A stretch of DNA of 64,000 bases from JAXMAR01 sp046350295 (lineage in GTDB: Bacteria > Planctomycetota > Planctomycetia > Gemmatales > Gemmataceae), in NCBI GenBank assembly GCA_046350295.1, contig JAXMAR010000006.1, forward strand, positions 1 through 64,000, read 5' to 3'. This document shows positions 16,751 through 26,909 of the stretch, one piece after another. The notes under the pieces are model-generated. The model was given only the letters and a program-made list of their open reading frames with translations, searched no databases and was not told the DNA's origin. The stretch's first letter is position 1; each line of letters opens with the position of its first letter. A program made the position numbers and the translations under genes.

Positions 16751-19700
16751 ATGCGAATCCTTCTTGCCGCCGTCGTCCTGGTGCTGGCCGTGACGCCTGC
16801 TTTGCGCGCCGACCCGGCCGATCCCGCGGGCCTGCAATTCTTCGAGACCAAGATCCGGCCCCTCCTCGTCGAGCATTGCTATTCCTGCCATTCGGCTGAG
16901 GCGAAGAAGGTGCGCGGCAAGTTCCTTCTGGACAGCCGGGCGGCGCTGCGCAAGGGCGGCGAGTCGGGGCCGGGGATCGTGCCGGGCAAGGCGGACGAGA
17001 GCCTGCTCATCAAGGCAGTCCGCTACACCGATCCGGACCTCAAGATGCCGCCCAAGGGGAAGCTGCCCGCGGCGGCGATCGCCGATCTGGAAGCATGGGT
17101 GAAGATGGGGGCGCCCGATCCGCGCGACAGGGCGACTTCGGCGGTCAAGACTCTCACCTGGGAGGAGATGCTGCGCGATCGGCGCGGCTGGTGGAGCCTG
17201 CAACCCGTGAAGAAGCCCGCGCCGCCGACCGTGCACGACTCCGCCTGGTCGCCCGACCCTGTGGATCGTTTCATCCTCGCCAGGCTCGAGGCGAAAGGCC
17301 TGTCTCCCGCCGCCCCAGCCAATCGGCGCACATTGATTCGCCGCCTCAGCCTGGTGCTGACCGGACTGCCGCCGACGCCTGCCGAGATCGACGCTTTTCT
17401 TGGCGACGCCAAAGCGGGAGCGGTCGAGCGCCTGGTCGACCGTCTGCTCGCCTCACCCCATTTCGGCGAGCGCTGGGCCCGGCACTGGATGGACGTCGTC
17501 CGCTTTTCCGAAACGCACGGCAATGAATGGAACTACGACGTGCACCACGCCTGGCGCTATCGCGACTATCTCATCCGCGCCTTCAACGACGACGTGCCCT
17601 ACGATCAGATGGTGCGTGAGCACCTTGCCGGCGACCTCCTCGCCGGGCGCACGCGCTGGAACAAGAAGGAGAAGTTCAACGAATCGGTAATCGGCACGGC
17701 CTTCTACCGCTTCGGCGAAGTCAATCACGATGACTGCATCGCCCTGCGGCAAATCGGCTACGACATTGCCGACAATCAGCTCGACACCCTGACCAAGGCG
17801 TTCCAGGCCACGACGGTCGCCTGCGCCCGCTGCCATGACCACAAGATCGACGCCGTCTCGACCAAGGATTACTACGCCCTGCTCGGTATCATCCGCAGCT
17901 CGCGGCAGGTGGCGCACACGCTCGACGGGCCCGAGGTCAACGCCGCGCCCATGGAGCGGCTGCGCGGCCTGAAGAGCGACATTCGCAAGGAACTGGGGGC
18001 GGCCTGGATCGCGGAGACGCCGCGCATCAAGCAGTATCTTCTCGCGGCGCGGGCGGCGCTGACCAAGGCGCCGGAGGCCGCCGCGCTGGCCAAGGGATTG
18101 GATGCGAAGCGTCTGGATCGGTGGGTGGCGGCTCTCTCCGAGGCGAAAGCGCCGCGCGACGATGTTTTCGGGCCCTGGCGAGCGCTGAGCGCCGCCAATC
18201 CGGGCGACGCCACTCTTGGCGCGGCCTGGCGGAAGCTGGGCGAGGACCTCGCCGGAGAGGAAAAAAGCCACGCTGCCGCCGAAAAGCAGTTCGTCCCCTT
18301 TGCCGACTTTCGCTCGGGCGCTCTCGCCGGCTGGCAGGCGCAAGGGCAGGGCCTCCGCCACGGACCAAGCAAGAGCGGCGACGTCGTCGTGGCTTACGAA
18401 GGAGACGCCGTCCTCCGCGCGGTCCTCCCCGCCGGCGTCTTCACCAATGCGCTGTCCGACAAGCTCAACGGCGCGCTCCGGTCGCCCCTCCTCCCCAAGG
18501 GTAAGCGCTTCATCAGCTTCCAGGTCATGGGCAAGCGCTCGAGCGCCGTCCGCCTCGTCTCCAGCAACTGCCAGCTCAATTACAAGAATTACCGCGCCCT
18601 GATCAGCGACGCCTGGATCTGGATCACTTTTCCCATCCCGGAAGACCTCGACAGCCTACGCACCTACGCCGAGCTGATGACGCTGCTCGACAATCCCAAG
18701 TTCCCCGATCAACTCAGCGCCTTGGGCGGTGACCCGGAGAACTATCGCCTCCCCTGGGAAAAAGCGGCCGCCAATCCACGCTCTTACTTCGGCGTCACCC
18801 GGGTTGTGCTGCACGATGGGCCCGAGCCACCCAGGGCCGAACTGGGCCATCTGCTCCGTCTGTTCGACGGCGCCGATCCGGCATCCTTCGCCGATGTCGC
18901 CACGCGCTACGGCGCGGCGATCGATGCCGCCGTCCGCGCCTGGGCTGACGGGCGCGCGACCGATGAGGATGTCCGCTGGCTTGACAACCTCGTCAAGCGC
19001 GGCCTCTTGCCCAACGACATCGGGCTCACGCCGCGCCTCGCAGCGCTGGCGGCGGACTATCGCAAGACCGAAGCGACGCTCGCCCTGCCACGCGTGGCGC
19101 CGGGGCTTGCCGACTTCGGCCCCGGCTATGAACAACCCGTCTTCGCCCGCGGAGATTGGGCCAAGCCCGGCGGCGCCACGCCGCGCCGTTACCTCGAAGT
19201 CCTCACCGGCCCGGGCGCGTCGTTCGCTCCGTCCGGCAGCGGCCGGCTCGAGCTGGCAGAGCGCATCGCCGGCGCCGACAATCCACTCACCGCGCGGGTG
19301 ATGGTCAATCGCGTCTGGCATCATCTGTTCGGCGCCGGAGTTGGCCGCACCGTCGACGACTTCGGCCGGGTCGGCGAGCTACCGTCCCACGCGGAACTGC
19401 TCGATTATCTGGCGGCACGCTTCGTCGATGACGGTTGGTCCATCAAGCGACTGATCCGCTCGATCGTCTTGACGCGGACCTTTCAGATGAGCAACCTCGA
19501 CGATGCAAAGGCGAGGGAGACAGACCCCGAAAACAGGCTGTTGCACTGTTACCCGGCGCGGCGCATGGAAGCCGAGGCGATCCGCGACTCCATCTTGGCA
19601 GCTTCGGGCCGTCTCGATCCAACCTTGTACGGCATGAGCATCACCTCCTATCGGGAGAAGGCGAACGCCGATCGCCGGTTGTTCCCCGGCCCGCTCGACG

Positions 19701-20116
19701 GCGCCGGCCGCCGCAGCATCTACATCAAGAACACGCTGATGGAGCCGCCGCGCTTTCTGGACGTCTTCGATTTCCCCGGCGGCAAGGTCACGCAGGGGCG
19801 GCGAAACATCACCAACGTCCCGGCCCAGGCGCTGACGTTGCTCAACGATCCCTTCGTTGTGCAGCAGGCGGAAGTCTGGGCCGGACGGCTGATGGCGGAC
19901 AAGGAACCGACGCTGAAGGAGCGCATCGCCCGCATGTTCACGACCGCGCTCGGCCGGCCGCCGAACGTGGAGGAACAAGAACGCTTCGAAGAGGCGGCGC
20001 TGCGGTTCGCGGAGTTGCACGGCGTCGAGCCGCGCGCCATCCTGGAAAGCCGGGCGGTTTGGCAGGACATGGCGCACACGATGTACAACATGAAAGAGTT
20101 CATTTACATACCGTGA
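16751..20116 (+). CDS. Planctomycete cytochrome c / DUF1549 / DUF1553 protein
   Basis: 1121 aa exported protein. Signal peptide residues 1-20. PSCyt1 haem motif CYSCH at 43-47 with the following KADESLLIKAV block, then DUF1549 (about 160-370, with DPVDRFILARLEAKGL, ASPHFGERWARHWMD and a CARCHDHK site that gives a second C-x-x-C-H near 358), an insert of about 300 residues containing a jelly-roll-like stretch, and DUF1553 (about 820-1110, NPLTARVMVNRVWHHLFG and NVPAQALTLLNDPFV). Members are abundant only in planctomycetes and allies, and are thought to act in the periplasm on polymers; reaction unknown. The DUF1501 partner follows after 17 bp. The gene is divergent from the oxalate operon across 140 bp. 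Confidence 0.9.
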   Translation: MRILLAAVVLVLAVTPALRADPADPAGLQFFETKIRPLLVEHCYSCHSAEAKKVRGKFLLDSRAALRKGGESGPGIVPGKADESLLIKAVRYTDPDLKMPPKGKLPAAAIADLEAWVKMGAPDPRDRATSAVKTLTWEEMLRDRRGWWSLQPVKKPAPPTVHDSAWSPDPVDRFILARLEAKGLSPAAPANRRTLIRRLSLVLTGLPPTPAEIDAFLGDAKAGAVERLVDRLLASPHFGERWARHWMDVVRFSETHGNEWNYDVHHAWRYRDYLIRAFNDDVPYDQMVREHLAGDLLAGRTRWNKKEKFNESVIGTAFYRFGEVNHDDCIALRQIGYDIADNQLDTLTKAFQATTVACARCHDHKIDAVSTKDYYALLGIIRSSRQVAHTLDGPEVNAAPMERLRGLKSDIRKELGAAWIAETPRIKQYLLAARAALTKAPEAAALAKGLDAKRLDRWVAALSEAKAPRDDVFGPWRALSAANPGDATLGAAWRKLGEDLAGEEKSHAAAEKQFVPFADFRSGALAGWQAQGQGLRHGPSKSGDVVVAYEGDAVLRAVLPAGVFTNALSDKLNGALRSPLLPKGKRFISFQVMGKRSSAVRLVSSNCQLNYKNYRALISDAWIWITFPIPEDLDSLRTYAELMTLLDNPKFPDQLSALGGDPENYRLPWEKAAANPRSYFGVTRVVLHDGPEPPRAELGHLLRLFDGADPASFADVATRYGAAIDAAVRAWADGRATDEDVRWLDNLVKRGLLPNDIGLTPRLAALAADYRKTEATLALPRVAPGLADFGPGYEQPVFARGDWAKPGGATPRRYLEVLTGPGASFAPSGSGRLELAERIAGADNPLTARVMVNRVWHHLFGAGVGRTVDDFGRVGELPSHAELLDYLAARFVDDGWSIKRLIRSIVLTRTFQMSNLDDAKARETDPENRLLHCYPARRMEAEAIRDSILAASGRLDPTLYGMSITSYREKANADRRLFPGPLDGAGRRSIYIKNTLMEPPRFLDVFDFPGGKVTQGRRNITNVPAQALTLLNDPFVVQQAEVWAGRLMADKEPTLKERIARMFTTALGRPPNVEEQERFEEAALRFAELHGVEPRAILESRAVWQDMAHTMYNMKEFIYIP

Positions 20117-20133
20117 CGCCTCGGACCATCCTT

Positions 20134-21552
20134 ATGCATGCGTGTCCCTGCCCCGGTCCAATACGAATACCGATGTCGCGCCGCGACATGCTCGCGGCGT
20201 CCGCCAACGGCTTCGGCCTCGTCGCGCTCTCCGCTCTCCTGTCCGACAAGAGCTTCGCCGACGCCCCGCCTCCGCCCTCGCCCCATTTTCGTGCCCGCGC
20301 CCGCAACGTCATCTTCTGCTTCATGGACGGCGGCGTTTCGCACGTCGATTCCTTCGATCCCAAGCCGAAGCTCGCCGAACTGGACGGCCGCCCCTTCACC
20401 ACCTCCACCAACCCGACCGCCGACGGCAATCGCCAATGGCTGCGCAGCCCCTGGCGCTTCCGCCGGCATGGCCGCTCGGGCATGGCGGTGAGTGAGTTGT
20501 TTCCGCACATCGCGTCGTGTGCCGACGACCTGGCCGTCATCCGCTCGATGAAGGCCGACCTGCCGCTCCACTCCACCGGCGTCTTGTTCCTGCACACCGG
20601 CGCCAACAACGCGGGCCGGCCCAGCCTTGGCTCCTGGGTCAACTACGGCCTGGGCAGCGAGAACCGCAACCTGCCCGGCTTCGTTGTCCTCTCCTTCGGC
20701 GTTGTGCCGTGCGGCGGGCTCGAGACTTTTTCCAGCGGCTTCCTCCCCGCCAGCTACCAGGCGACTCTCTTTCAAGCCGACGGCCGACCCATCGACAATA
20801 TCGTCCCCGCCGATCGCGACCGCCGTATCCAGGAGGCCCGGCTCGACCTCATCCGCCGCCAGGACGCCGCCTTCTCGCGGTCGCTCGGCGGCAGCGATCC
20901 GGTCGACTCGGCGATCCGCAATCACGAGATGGCCTTCCGCATGCAGTCGCTCGTGCCTGACGTGCTCGACCTGAGCCGCGAAACCGAGGCGACGCGCCGG
21001 CTCTACGGCATCGACTCGAGCATCCCGTCGAAGCGGCTCTACGGCATCCAGTGCCTGCGCGCCCGCCGGCTCGTCGAGAGCGGCGTCCGCTTCGTCGAGA
21101 TCACCTGTCCCCCCGGCGCCTCCAACGGGACCTGGGATCAGCACGGCAACCTGAAAGCCGGTCATGAAAAGAACGCCCTCGACACCGACCAGGCCATCGC
21201 CGGGTTGATCAAGGACCTCAAGGCACGCGGCCTACTCGAATCCACGCTGATCGTCTGGGCCGGCGAGTTCGGGCGCACGCCCCACTCGTCCGGGCGCGAC
21301 GGCCGCGACCATCATCCGGAAGGCTTCAGCGTCTGGCTCGCGGGCGGCGGCGTGAAGGGCGGCACGGTGTATGGGGCGACCGACGAGATGGGCATCCATG
21401 CCGTCGACGGCATTTGCACGATGCATGATCTGCACGCGACCATCCTGCACCTCCTGGGCCTGAACCACGAGCGCCTGACGTTCCGCTTCGGCGGCCGTGA
21501 CTTCCGCCTCACAGACGTGCACGGGCGCGTGGTGGACGAGGTTATCGGTTAA
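20134..21552 (+). CDS. DUF1501 protein (sulfatase-fold, Tat-exported)
   Basis: 472 aa. Residues about 15-36 form a twin-arginine signal, SRRDMLAASANGFGLVALS. DUF1501 features follow: NVIFCFMDGGVSHVDSFDPKP (metal-binding Asp and His, near 60-80), SWVNYGLGSENRNLPGFV near 170, and the C-terminal AGEFGRTPHSSGRDGRDHHPEGFSVWLAG split over two blocks with the His pair. Start at ATG 20134 or 20173; neither has a clear ribosome site. The family belongs to the alkaline-phosphatase/sulfatase fold, but no substrate is known. It forms the usual pair with the cytochrome/DUF1553 gene upstream. Confidence 0.9.
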   Translation: MHACPCPGPIRIPMSRRDMLAASANGFGLVALSALLSDKSFADAPPPPSPHFRARARNVIFCFMDGGVSHVDSFDPKPKLAELDGRPFTTSTNPTADGNRQWLRSPWRFRRHGRSGMAVSELFPHIASCADDLAVIRSMKADLPLHSTGVLFLHTGANNAGRPSLGSWVNYGLGSENRNLPGFVVLSFGVVPCGGLETFSSGFLPASYQATLFQADGRPIDNIVPADRDRRIQEARLDLIRRQDAAFSRSLGGSDPVDSAIRNHEMAFRMQSLVPDVLDLSRETEATRRLYGIDSSIPSKRLYGIQCLRARRLVESGVRFVEITCPPGASNGTWDQHGNLKAGHEKNALDTDQAIAGLIKDLKARGLLESTLIVWAGEFGRTPHSSGRDGRDHHPEGFSVWLAGGGVKGGTVYGATDEMGIHAVDGICTMHDLHATILHLLGLNHERLTFRFGGRDFRLTDVHGRVVDEVIG

Positions 21553-21598
21553 GTGTGACCTTCATCGACGCGCGACCGGAAGGAAGAGTCAACAACTC

Positions 21599-23576
21599 AT
21601 GACGCCCGCCACGATCGGCAAGGAACGACTTCTGAGCCTGTATCGCAACATGTTGCTCATTCGCCGCTGCGAAGAGCTGCTGGCGAAATCCCATCAGCGC
21701 GGCTTGATACACGGCGCCTGCCACACCTACGTCGGCCAGGAGGCGATCGCCGTCGGCGTCAGCGCCCATCTGCGAGCCGAGGACGCCGTCTTCAGCACCC
21801 ATCGCGGCCACGGCCATGCGCTCGCGAAGGGCGTGTCTCCCGAGCAACTGTTCGCGGAGCTCTACGGTCGGGCGACGGGCTGCTCGCGCGGTCGCGGGGG
21901 CAGCATGCACCTGTTCGCGCCGGAAGTCGGCATGATGGGGACGAGCGGCATCGTCGGCCCTTGCATCCTTCAGGCCGCCGGCGCGGGCTACAGCTTCAAG
22001 CTGTTGAAAAAGGACAACGTGGGGGTGGCGTTCTTCGGCGACGGCGCCGTGAACAACGGCGCCTTTCACGAGGGCCTGAACCTCGCCGGCATCTGGAAGC
22101 TGCCGGCGCTCTTCGTCTGCGAGAACAACCAGTACGCCACGGAGGTGCCGTTCCGTTACGCGGCGGGCAACCCGACGGTGGCGAGCCGGGCGGCAAGCTA
22201 TGGCATGCCGGGCGTCGATCTCGACGGCAACGACGTGCTCGCCATCCACGCCGCGGCGGAGGAGGCGGTGCGGCGGGCCCGGCGCGGCGAGGGGCCAACG
22301 CTCCTGGAGTGCCGCACGTATCGCACGCGGGCCCACGCCGAGGGCATGGGGGACTTCACGTACCGCACGCGCGAAGAGGTGGAGGCGTGGAAAACGCGCT
22401 GTCCGATCTTGCGTTTGCGGACCCATCTTCTCGAAACCTCTACTGTCAGCGAGCGTGAGCTTTCCGCACTGGAAGCGCGGGTCGCGGCCGAGGCCGAGGC
22501 CGCGCATCGCTTGGCTGAGAACGCCCCCTGGCCCGATCCGGTCACGGCGGCGACCCACATCTACGCGGAGCCGCGCGCTGTCCTCGCCCCGCCGCATCAG
22601 GGGGAGCGGCACGTCAGCTACATGCAGGCCACTCTCGAAGCGCTGACGCACGAGATGGCGAAGAATCCGGGGATCTTCGTCCTGGGGGAAGGCATCGGAA
22701 AACGCGGCGGCAACTTCAAGACGACCGCCGGCCTCTACGAGCTTCACGGCCCCGAACGCCTGTGCGATACCCCCATCTGCGAGCGCGGCTTCGTCGGCCT
22801 CGGCGGCGGGGCGGCCATGACCGGGTCGCGGCCCGTGATCGATTTCATGTTCGCCGATTTCGTCCTGGACGCCGTCGGCGAGATCATCAACCAGATCGCC
22901 AAGATCCAGTACATGAGCGACGGCCGGATCAAGATGCCGATCCTCCTGCGCGGCTGCATCGGCATCGGCCATTCGGCGGCGACGCACCACTCGGGCAATT
23001 ACTATCCCATGTACGCGCACTTCCCCGGGCTGCGCGTCGTCGTCCCCTCGACGCCATACGACGCCAAGGGCCTCTTGCACCACGCCTTGCGCTGCGACGA
23101 TCCCGTCCTCTTCCTCGAGCACCGCGAATTGCTCTCGCTCAAGGGGCCGGCGCCTGAGACGGACTACGAGATACCCTTCGGCCAGGCGGCGGTGATGCGC
23201 GAGGGAAAGGATGTCACCGTCGTGGCGCTGGCGTTGATGACGCAGCGCGTTCTCAAAGCCTGTGAAACGCTGGCGGGGGAGGGCGTCTCCGTGGAGCTGA
23301 TCGATCCGCGCACCGTGGCGCCGCTCGATGTCGAGACGATCGCGCGGTCCGTCGACAGGCCAGTTGTTGATCGTCGACGAGGCGTTCGCTCCGTTCGGCA
23401 TCGGCGCCGAGATCGCGGCCCAGATCGCCGACCATGACTTCGACGATCTGGACGCTCCCATTCGCCGGCTCAACGGCGCCCACACGCCGACGCCGTACAG
23501 TCCAACGCTGGAAAAGGCCGTCGTCCCGAGCGTGGACGACATCCTTCAGGCGATCCGCGATCTTGTCCAGGAGTAG
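21599..23576 (+). CDS. 2-oxoacid dehydrogenase E1, fused alpha-beta (frameshift near C-terminus)
   Basis: Thiamine-diphosphate E1 of the pyruvate/acetoin/branched-chain type with both subunits in one chain. Alpha part residues about 1-320: HGACHTYVGQEAIAVG, FSTHRGHGHALAKG, and the ThDP motif GDGAVNNGAFHEGLN through ENNQYAT. Beta part about 370-655: LGEGIGKRGGNFKTT, DTPICERGFVGLGGGAA, HHSGNYYPMYAHFPGL. The frame that runs from 21599 goes off course at about 23356 (SVDR then nonsense, ending 23437), while the expected ending, TGQLLIVDEAFAPFG to IRDLVQE, continues one frame over to 23576. A five-base loss between short GAC repeats would explain it. An E2 gene follows after 8 bp. Either the last 75 residues are wrong in this strain or the sequence has an error. 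Confidence 0.85.
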
Positions 23577-23584
23577 ACCCGCGC

Positions 23585-24766
23585 ATGGCGATACCGATCA
23601 CCGTCCCCCGACTGGGCTGGAACATGGAGCAGGGCGTGTTCGCCGGCTGGCTCAAGGCGGACGGAGACACGGTTCGCACCGGCGAAGCCCTCAACCCCCT
23701 TGCGCTCGAGGGAAAAGGCGACGAAGAACATCGAAGGGTTGGATGACGGCGTTCTTCATATTCCTGACGCCGGTCCGCGCAAAGGGGATGTCATCGCGGT
23801 CGGCGCCGTCATCGGTTTTGTGCTGCAACCAGGTGAGCCCATCCCCGTCGCGACCGTGGCGCCGGTCGCTTCACCCCAAGCGAAGCCGACAACCTCTGCC
23901 CCGGTAGCCGCGCCCGGTCGCCACGCCTAGACGTGAGCAACTGGCGAGTTCCCCGCGATGCGCGCCCGCGCGCCGCCGGCCTACGGCTATCGACTGGAAG
24001 GAGGCGACAGGGACAGGGCCGAACCGGCCGCATCCGTGAACGCGATATCTCGCAGCGGCCGGCACGCGCGCGAGGATACCGCCGCGCGCTTACCCGTCAA
24101 CCGCGATACGCCGTCTCATCTCGCGGAGCGCGCGCTCAGCCATCGTTCCACAGCGCAACTCACGCTGACCACGACCGTTGACGCGACGAACCTCGTCAGA
24201 TGTCGCGAACAGTGGAAGGCGAGCGGCAGTGACGCTGTTCCGACCTATACCGATCTCTTCGTCAAGCTGACCGCAAGCGCGCTGGAAAAACATCCGCTGC
24301 TCAATTCATGAAAACGGGAGGACGATCGCATCGTGTTTTCCAGCGGCATCCACATCGGCATCGCCGTCGATACCGAGGCGGGACTGCTGGTTCCCGTCAT
24401 TCGCGATGTGCCGCTGGCCAGGCCTGAAGGAGTTGGCGCTCCGTTCGCGCGACCTGATCGAGCAGGCCCGACGGCGCAAGCTTTCCCGCGGAAACGAAGC
24501 TTCAGGGTGGAACCTTCACCGTTACCTCGCTGGGAGCTTTCGGCATCGACGCGTTCACGCCGATCATCAACTATCCGGAATGCGCCGTCCTCGGCATCGG
24601 CCGCATCCGCCGCTGCCCCGTTGTCGTCGCTGATGAGATCGCTATCCGCGACCAGGTGGCGTTGAGTTTGACCTTCGATCGCACATCGTCGATGGGCGCC
24701 CCGGCCGCCCATGCGCAGATGCCCGACCTTGCCGAGAAGCAGATGAACTGTCAGAGCCAGGCGTAA
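23585..24766 (+). pseudogene. 2-oxoacid dehydrogenase E2 (dihydrolipoyl acyltransferase), multiply frameshifted
   Basis: Pieces of an E2 appear in order in all three frames. They are a lipoyl domain (VPRLGWNMEQGVFAGWLK from 23585; EKATKNIEG with the lipoyl Lys region after a lost base or two in the GGG at 23710-23712), an Ala/Pro linker to 23930, a peripheral-subunit-binding domain near 23950-24050 (IDWKEATGTG in one frame, GRIRERDI in another), and the catalytic domain from 24120 (AQLTLTTTVDATNL, then FSSGIHIGIAVDTEAGLLVPVIRDV, then GTFTVTSLGAFGIDAFTPIINYP). The active-site HxxxDG region near 24685 is also disrupted. At least six lesions. The order and 8-bp spacing after E1 show a former or mis-sequenced E1-E2 operon. 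Confidence 0.85.
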
Positions 24767-24826
24767 GCGACGGCCGAGCGGGGTCGTCGCTAACGCTTTC
24801 GGCTCTGACGGACTCCGAGGTTCACG

Positions 24827-25596
24827 ATGAAATGCGACCTGAACGGAAAAGTCAGCCTCGTGACCGGCGCCGCGCGCGGCATCGGCCAGGCCATCGCGGA
24901 TCGTCTCGCCGCCAACGGCAGCCGCGTGGTTTATACCGACCTCGATCCAGTGGCGACGGAGGCGGCCGCCGCGCGCTCGGGCGGCGCGGGCTGCATGGAC
25001 GTCACTCGCACGGACGAGATCGAGGCGGTGATCGGCGGCGTCGTCGCGGAGTTTGGCCGGCTCGATATCCTCGTCAACAACGCCGGCGTCAATACGCTCG
25101 CCCATCGCGTGACCATCGACGAGTTTCCACGCGCGGAGTGGGACCGCCTTCTGAGCGTCGACCTGACCGGCGTCGTACGGGGTGAGCCGAGGTCGCCGCC
25201 CGCGTGATGCGAAATCAGGGAGCGGGACGGATCATCGGCATGTCGTCGTCGGTCTCATGCGTTGCCTTTGCAGTGCGCTTCGTGGCGACAAGGCCAGGGT
25301 CGTGAACCTCACCGCCCTTGGCTCTGGAGTTGGGACCCTTCGGCCTGTTCGTGAACGGCATCGCTCCCGGATCGTCTGACCGAAGGAACGCGGCAATTGT
25401 TCTACAGCGAGGGGGCAAGTTCCGCGACAACGTCCAGCGCATGCTCGACCATGTCCCGCTCAGCCGGCCGCCACGACCGACAAGATCGCCGTCGCCGCGT
25501 TCCTGGCCGATCCGAGAACAGCTACATGAACGGCCACGTTCTCACCGTCGACGGCGGCTGGACGGCGGGGATACGCCGGATTTCGATCGACAATGA
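24827..25596 (+). pseudogene. Short-chain dehydrogenase/reductase, multiply frameshifted
   Basis: The first 110 codons read as a classical SDR: VTGAARGIGQAIAD (cofactor glycine motif), YTDLDP, ILVNNAGVNT. After about 25175 the frame is lost. Later parts occur in other frames: RVMRNQGAGRIIGMSSS near 25205, ALELGPFGLFVNGIAPGS near 25320, LFYSEGASS and MLDHVPLSRP near 25400-25460, and the terminal GHVLTVDGGWTAG near 25530 with a stop at 25594-25596. The Tyr-x-x-x-Lys active site cannot be read in one frame. Same strand and close to E1/E2, so probably once part of that operon. Confidence 0.8.
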
Positions 25597-25599
25597 ACG

Positions 25600-25629
25600 T
25601 TGGCATTGTGGACGGCGGCCATGTAGAGT
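25600..25629 (+). promoter_or_regulatory. Possible promoter for the 25666 gene
   Basis: TTGGCA (25600-25605) and TAGAGT (25624-25629) are spaced by 18 bp; an AAGGA ribosome site precedes the ATG at 25666. Match to consensus is moderate. Confidence 0.35.
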
Positions 25630-25665
25630 GGATCGAGGCATTCTCTTCTCCAAAAGGAAGCCGCC

Positions 25666-26664
25666 ATGACTCGCCGTTCCCCTGTTCGCGTTCCTCGCCC
25701 TGCTCCTGCCAACCCAGCTATTCGCCCGCGTAATCGTCCGGCGAAGCCCCCATCCGCGCCCGCCCTCGCCAAGGCTCTCCCGCTCCTGGAGAAATCCGCC
25801 GCCGGTCACCGCGACAACCGCGCTGCTGCGCCTGCCGCAACCAGGGCGTTCATCCTCGCCCTCGTCACCTTGTTCGCGCGGCTTCGCGATCGACGAGGAA
25901 GAGCTGAAAGCACATGGGCCACATCTCCACGTTCCTCGCCAAGAACAAGGACGGCTATCGCAAAGGTCGCGGCCAGGGGGGCCAGGTCGCCACCGCCGGT
26001 TACGCTCTCTGGACCCTCGAGGTCGGCGGCTGGAAAGCGGATGACACAACGCGGCGGCCGTCGCGGAGTATTTGCTTCTCTTCAACAAGGACCTCGACCA
26101 CTACAAGCTCTCCGCCAATCGCCCGCCGTCGGAGCAGAGCCCGTTCATGGGCGCGTATGTCGCCCTGCGCGGCATGCAAGTTTACGGGACCGAGGACCAG
26201 AAAGAGCGGATCAAGCAGCGGACGGAGACGCTGCTCGGCTGGATGCACTAAGACGCCGGCGAAAGACACTGAGGACCGCGTCTTCCGTCTCTGGTCAACC
26301 AAGCGTGCCGGAGCGGAGGCGAAGGTGAAAGAAGCGACCCGACGAGTTGCTCAAGACCCAGCAACCGGGCGGCGGTTGGGCCCAGACCGACAAGCTGGGG
26401 CCCGACGCCTACGCCACCGGCTCCGCCCTCGTCGTCCTGAGCGAGGTAGCTGGGTTGTCGGCGTCTGAGCCCGCCTATCGCCACGGCGTCGAGTTTCTGC
26501 TGAAGACACAGTTGAAGGACGGCTCCTGGCATGTCGTCTCGCGCAGCAAGCCGTTCCAGACCTACTTCGAGACCGGCTTCCCGCACGGCAAAGACCAATT
26601 CATCTCCGCGGCCGCGAGCGGCTGGGCGGCGACGGCGCTGGCTCTGTCCGTGGAGAAGCGATGA
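25666..26664 (+). pseudogene. Squalene-cyclase/prenyltransferase-fold repeat protein, multiply frameshifted
   Basis: A secreted protein can be pieced together from three frames. There is a signal peptide (reading FAFLALLLPTQLFA), SLPLLEKSAAGHRDNR, a Cys-rich CCACRNQG where planctomycete relatives usually have a C-x-x-C-H type site, EEELKAHMGHISTFL-like text from 25915, TAGYALWTLEVGGWKAD, FNKDLDHYKLSANRPP, SEQSPFMGAYVALRGMQVYG, RTETLLGWMH, then an intact last 100 codons (26347-26664). That tail has the alpha/alpha-barrel repeats LLKTQQPGGGWAQTD and LLKTQLKDGSWHV and the end AAASGWAATALALS. The repeats resemble QW motifs of hopene cyclases. Enzymatic function is unknown. Confidence 0.75.
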
Positions 26665-26685
26665 CTCCCGCAATAGGGCGCCGCT

Positions 26686-26850
26686 TCAAGGCAGCGGATT
26701 GCGCCCTTGCAGCAACCGCAGCAAGATGACAACCAGGATAACGACCAGAAGCAGGTGAATCAGCGCGCCGCCGAACGGCACGATAAGCCAACCAAGCAGC
26801 CACACAATGAGCACAACGAGGATGATGGTCTCGAGCGTGTAGCGCGGCAT
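26686..26850 (-). CDS. Small two-helix membrane protein, DUF5670/lmo0937-like
   Basis: 54 aa: a short polar start (MPRYTLET), helix 1 about residues 8-24, a Pro-Phe-Gly-Gly turn and helix 2 with HLLLVVILVVILLRLLQGR at about 32-50. This is the lmo0937/DUF5670 pattern, where a GG-x-x-H-LLLV turn links two helices. Family function is unknown, but members are often stress-induced. The convergent gene upstream ends 21 bp away. Confidence 0.75.
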   Translation of the reverse strand: MPRYTLETIILVVLIVWLLGWLIVPFGGALIHLLLVVILVVILLRLLQGRNPLP

Positions 26851-26909
26851 CGGCTTCTCCCAATCTGCGTCAACGCACTGGGCCACGATCGCTGAAACGT
26901 TAGCAAAGA

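Noticed and set aside
21542..23542. 666-codon open frame antisense to E1
   Set aside because: Arg/His/Asp-rich shadow of the dehydrogenase gene, no conserved domain.
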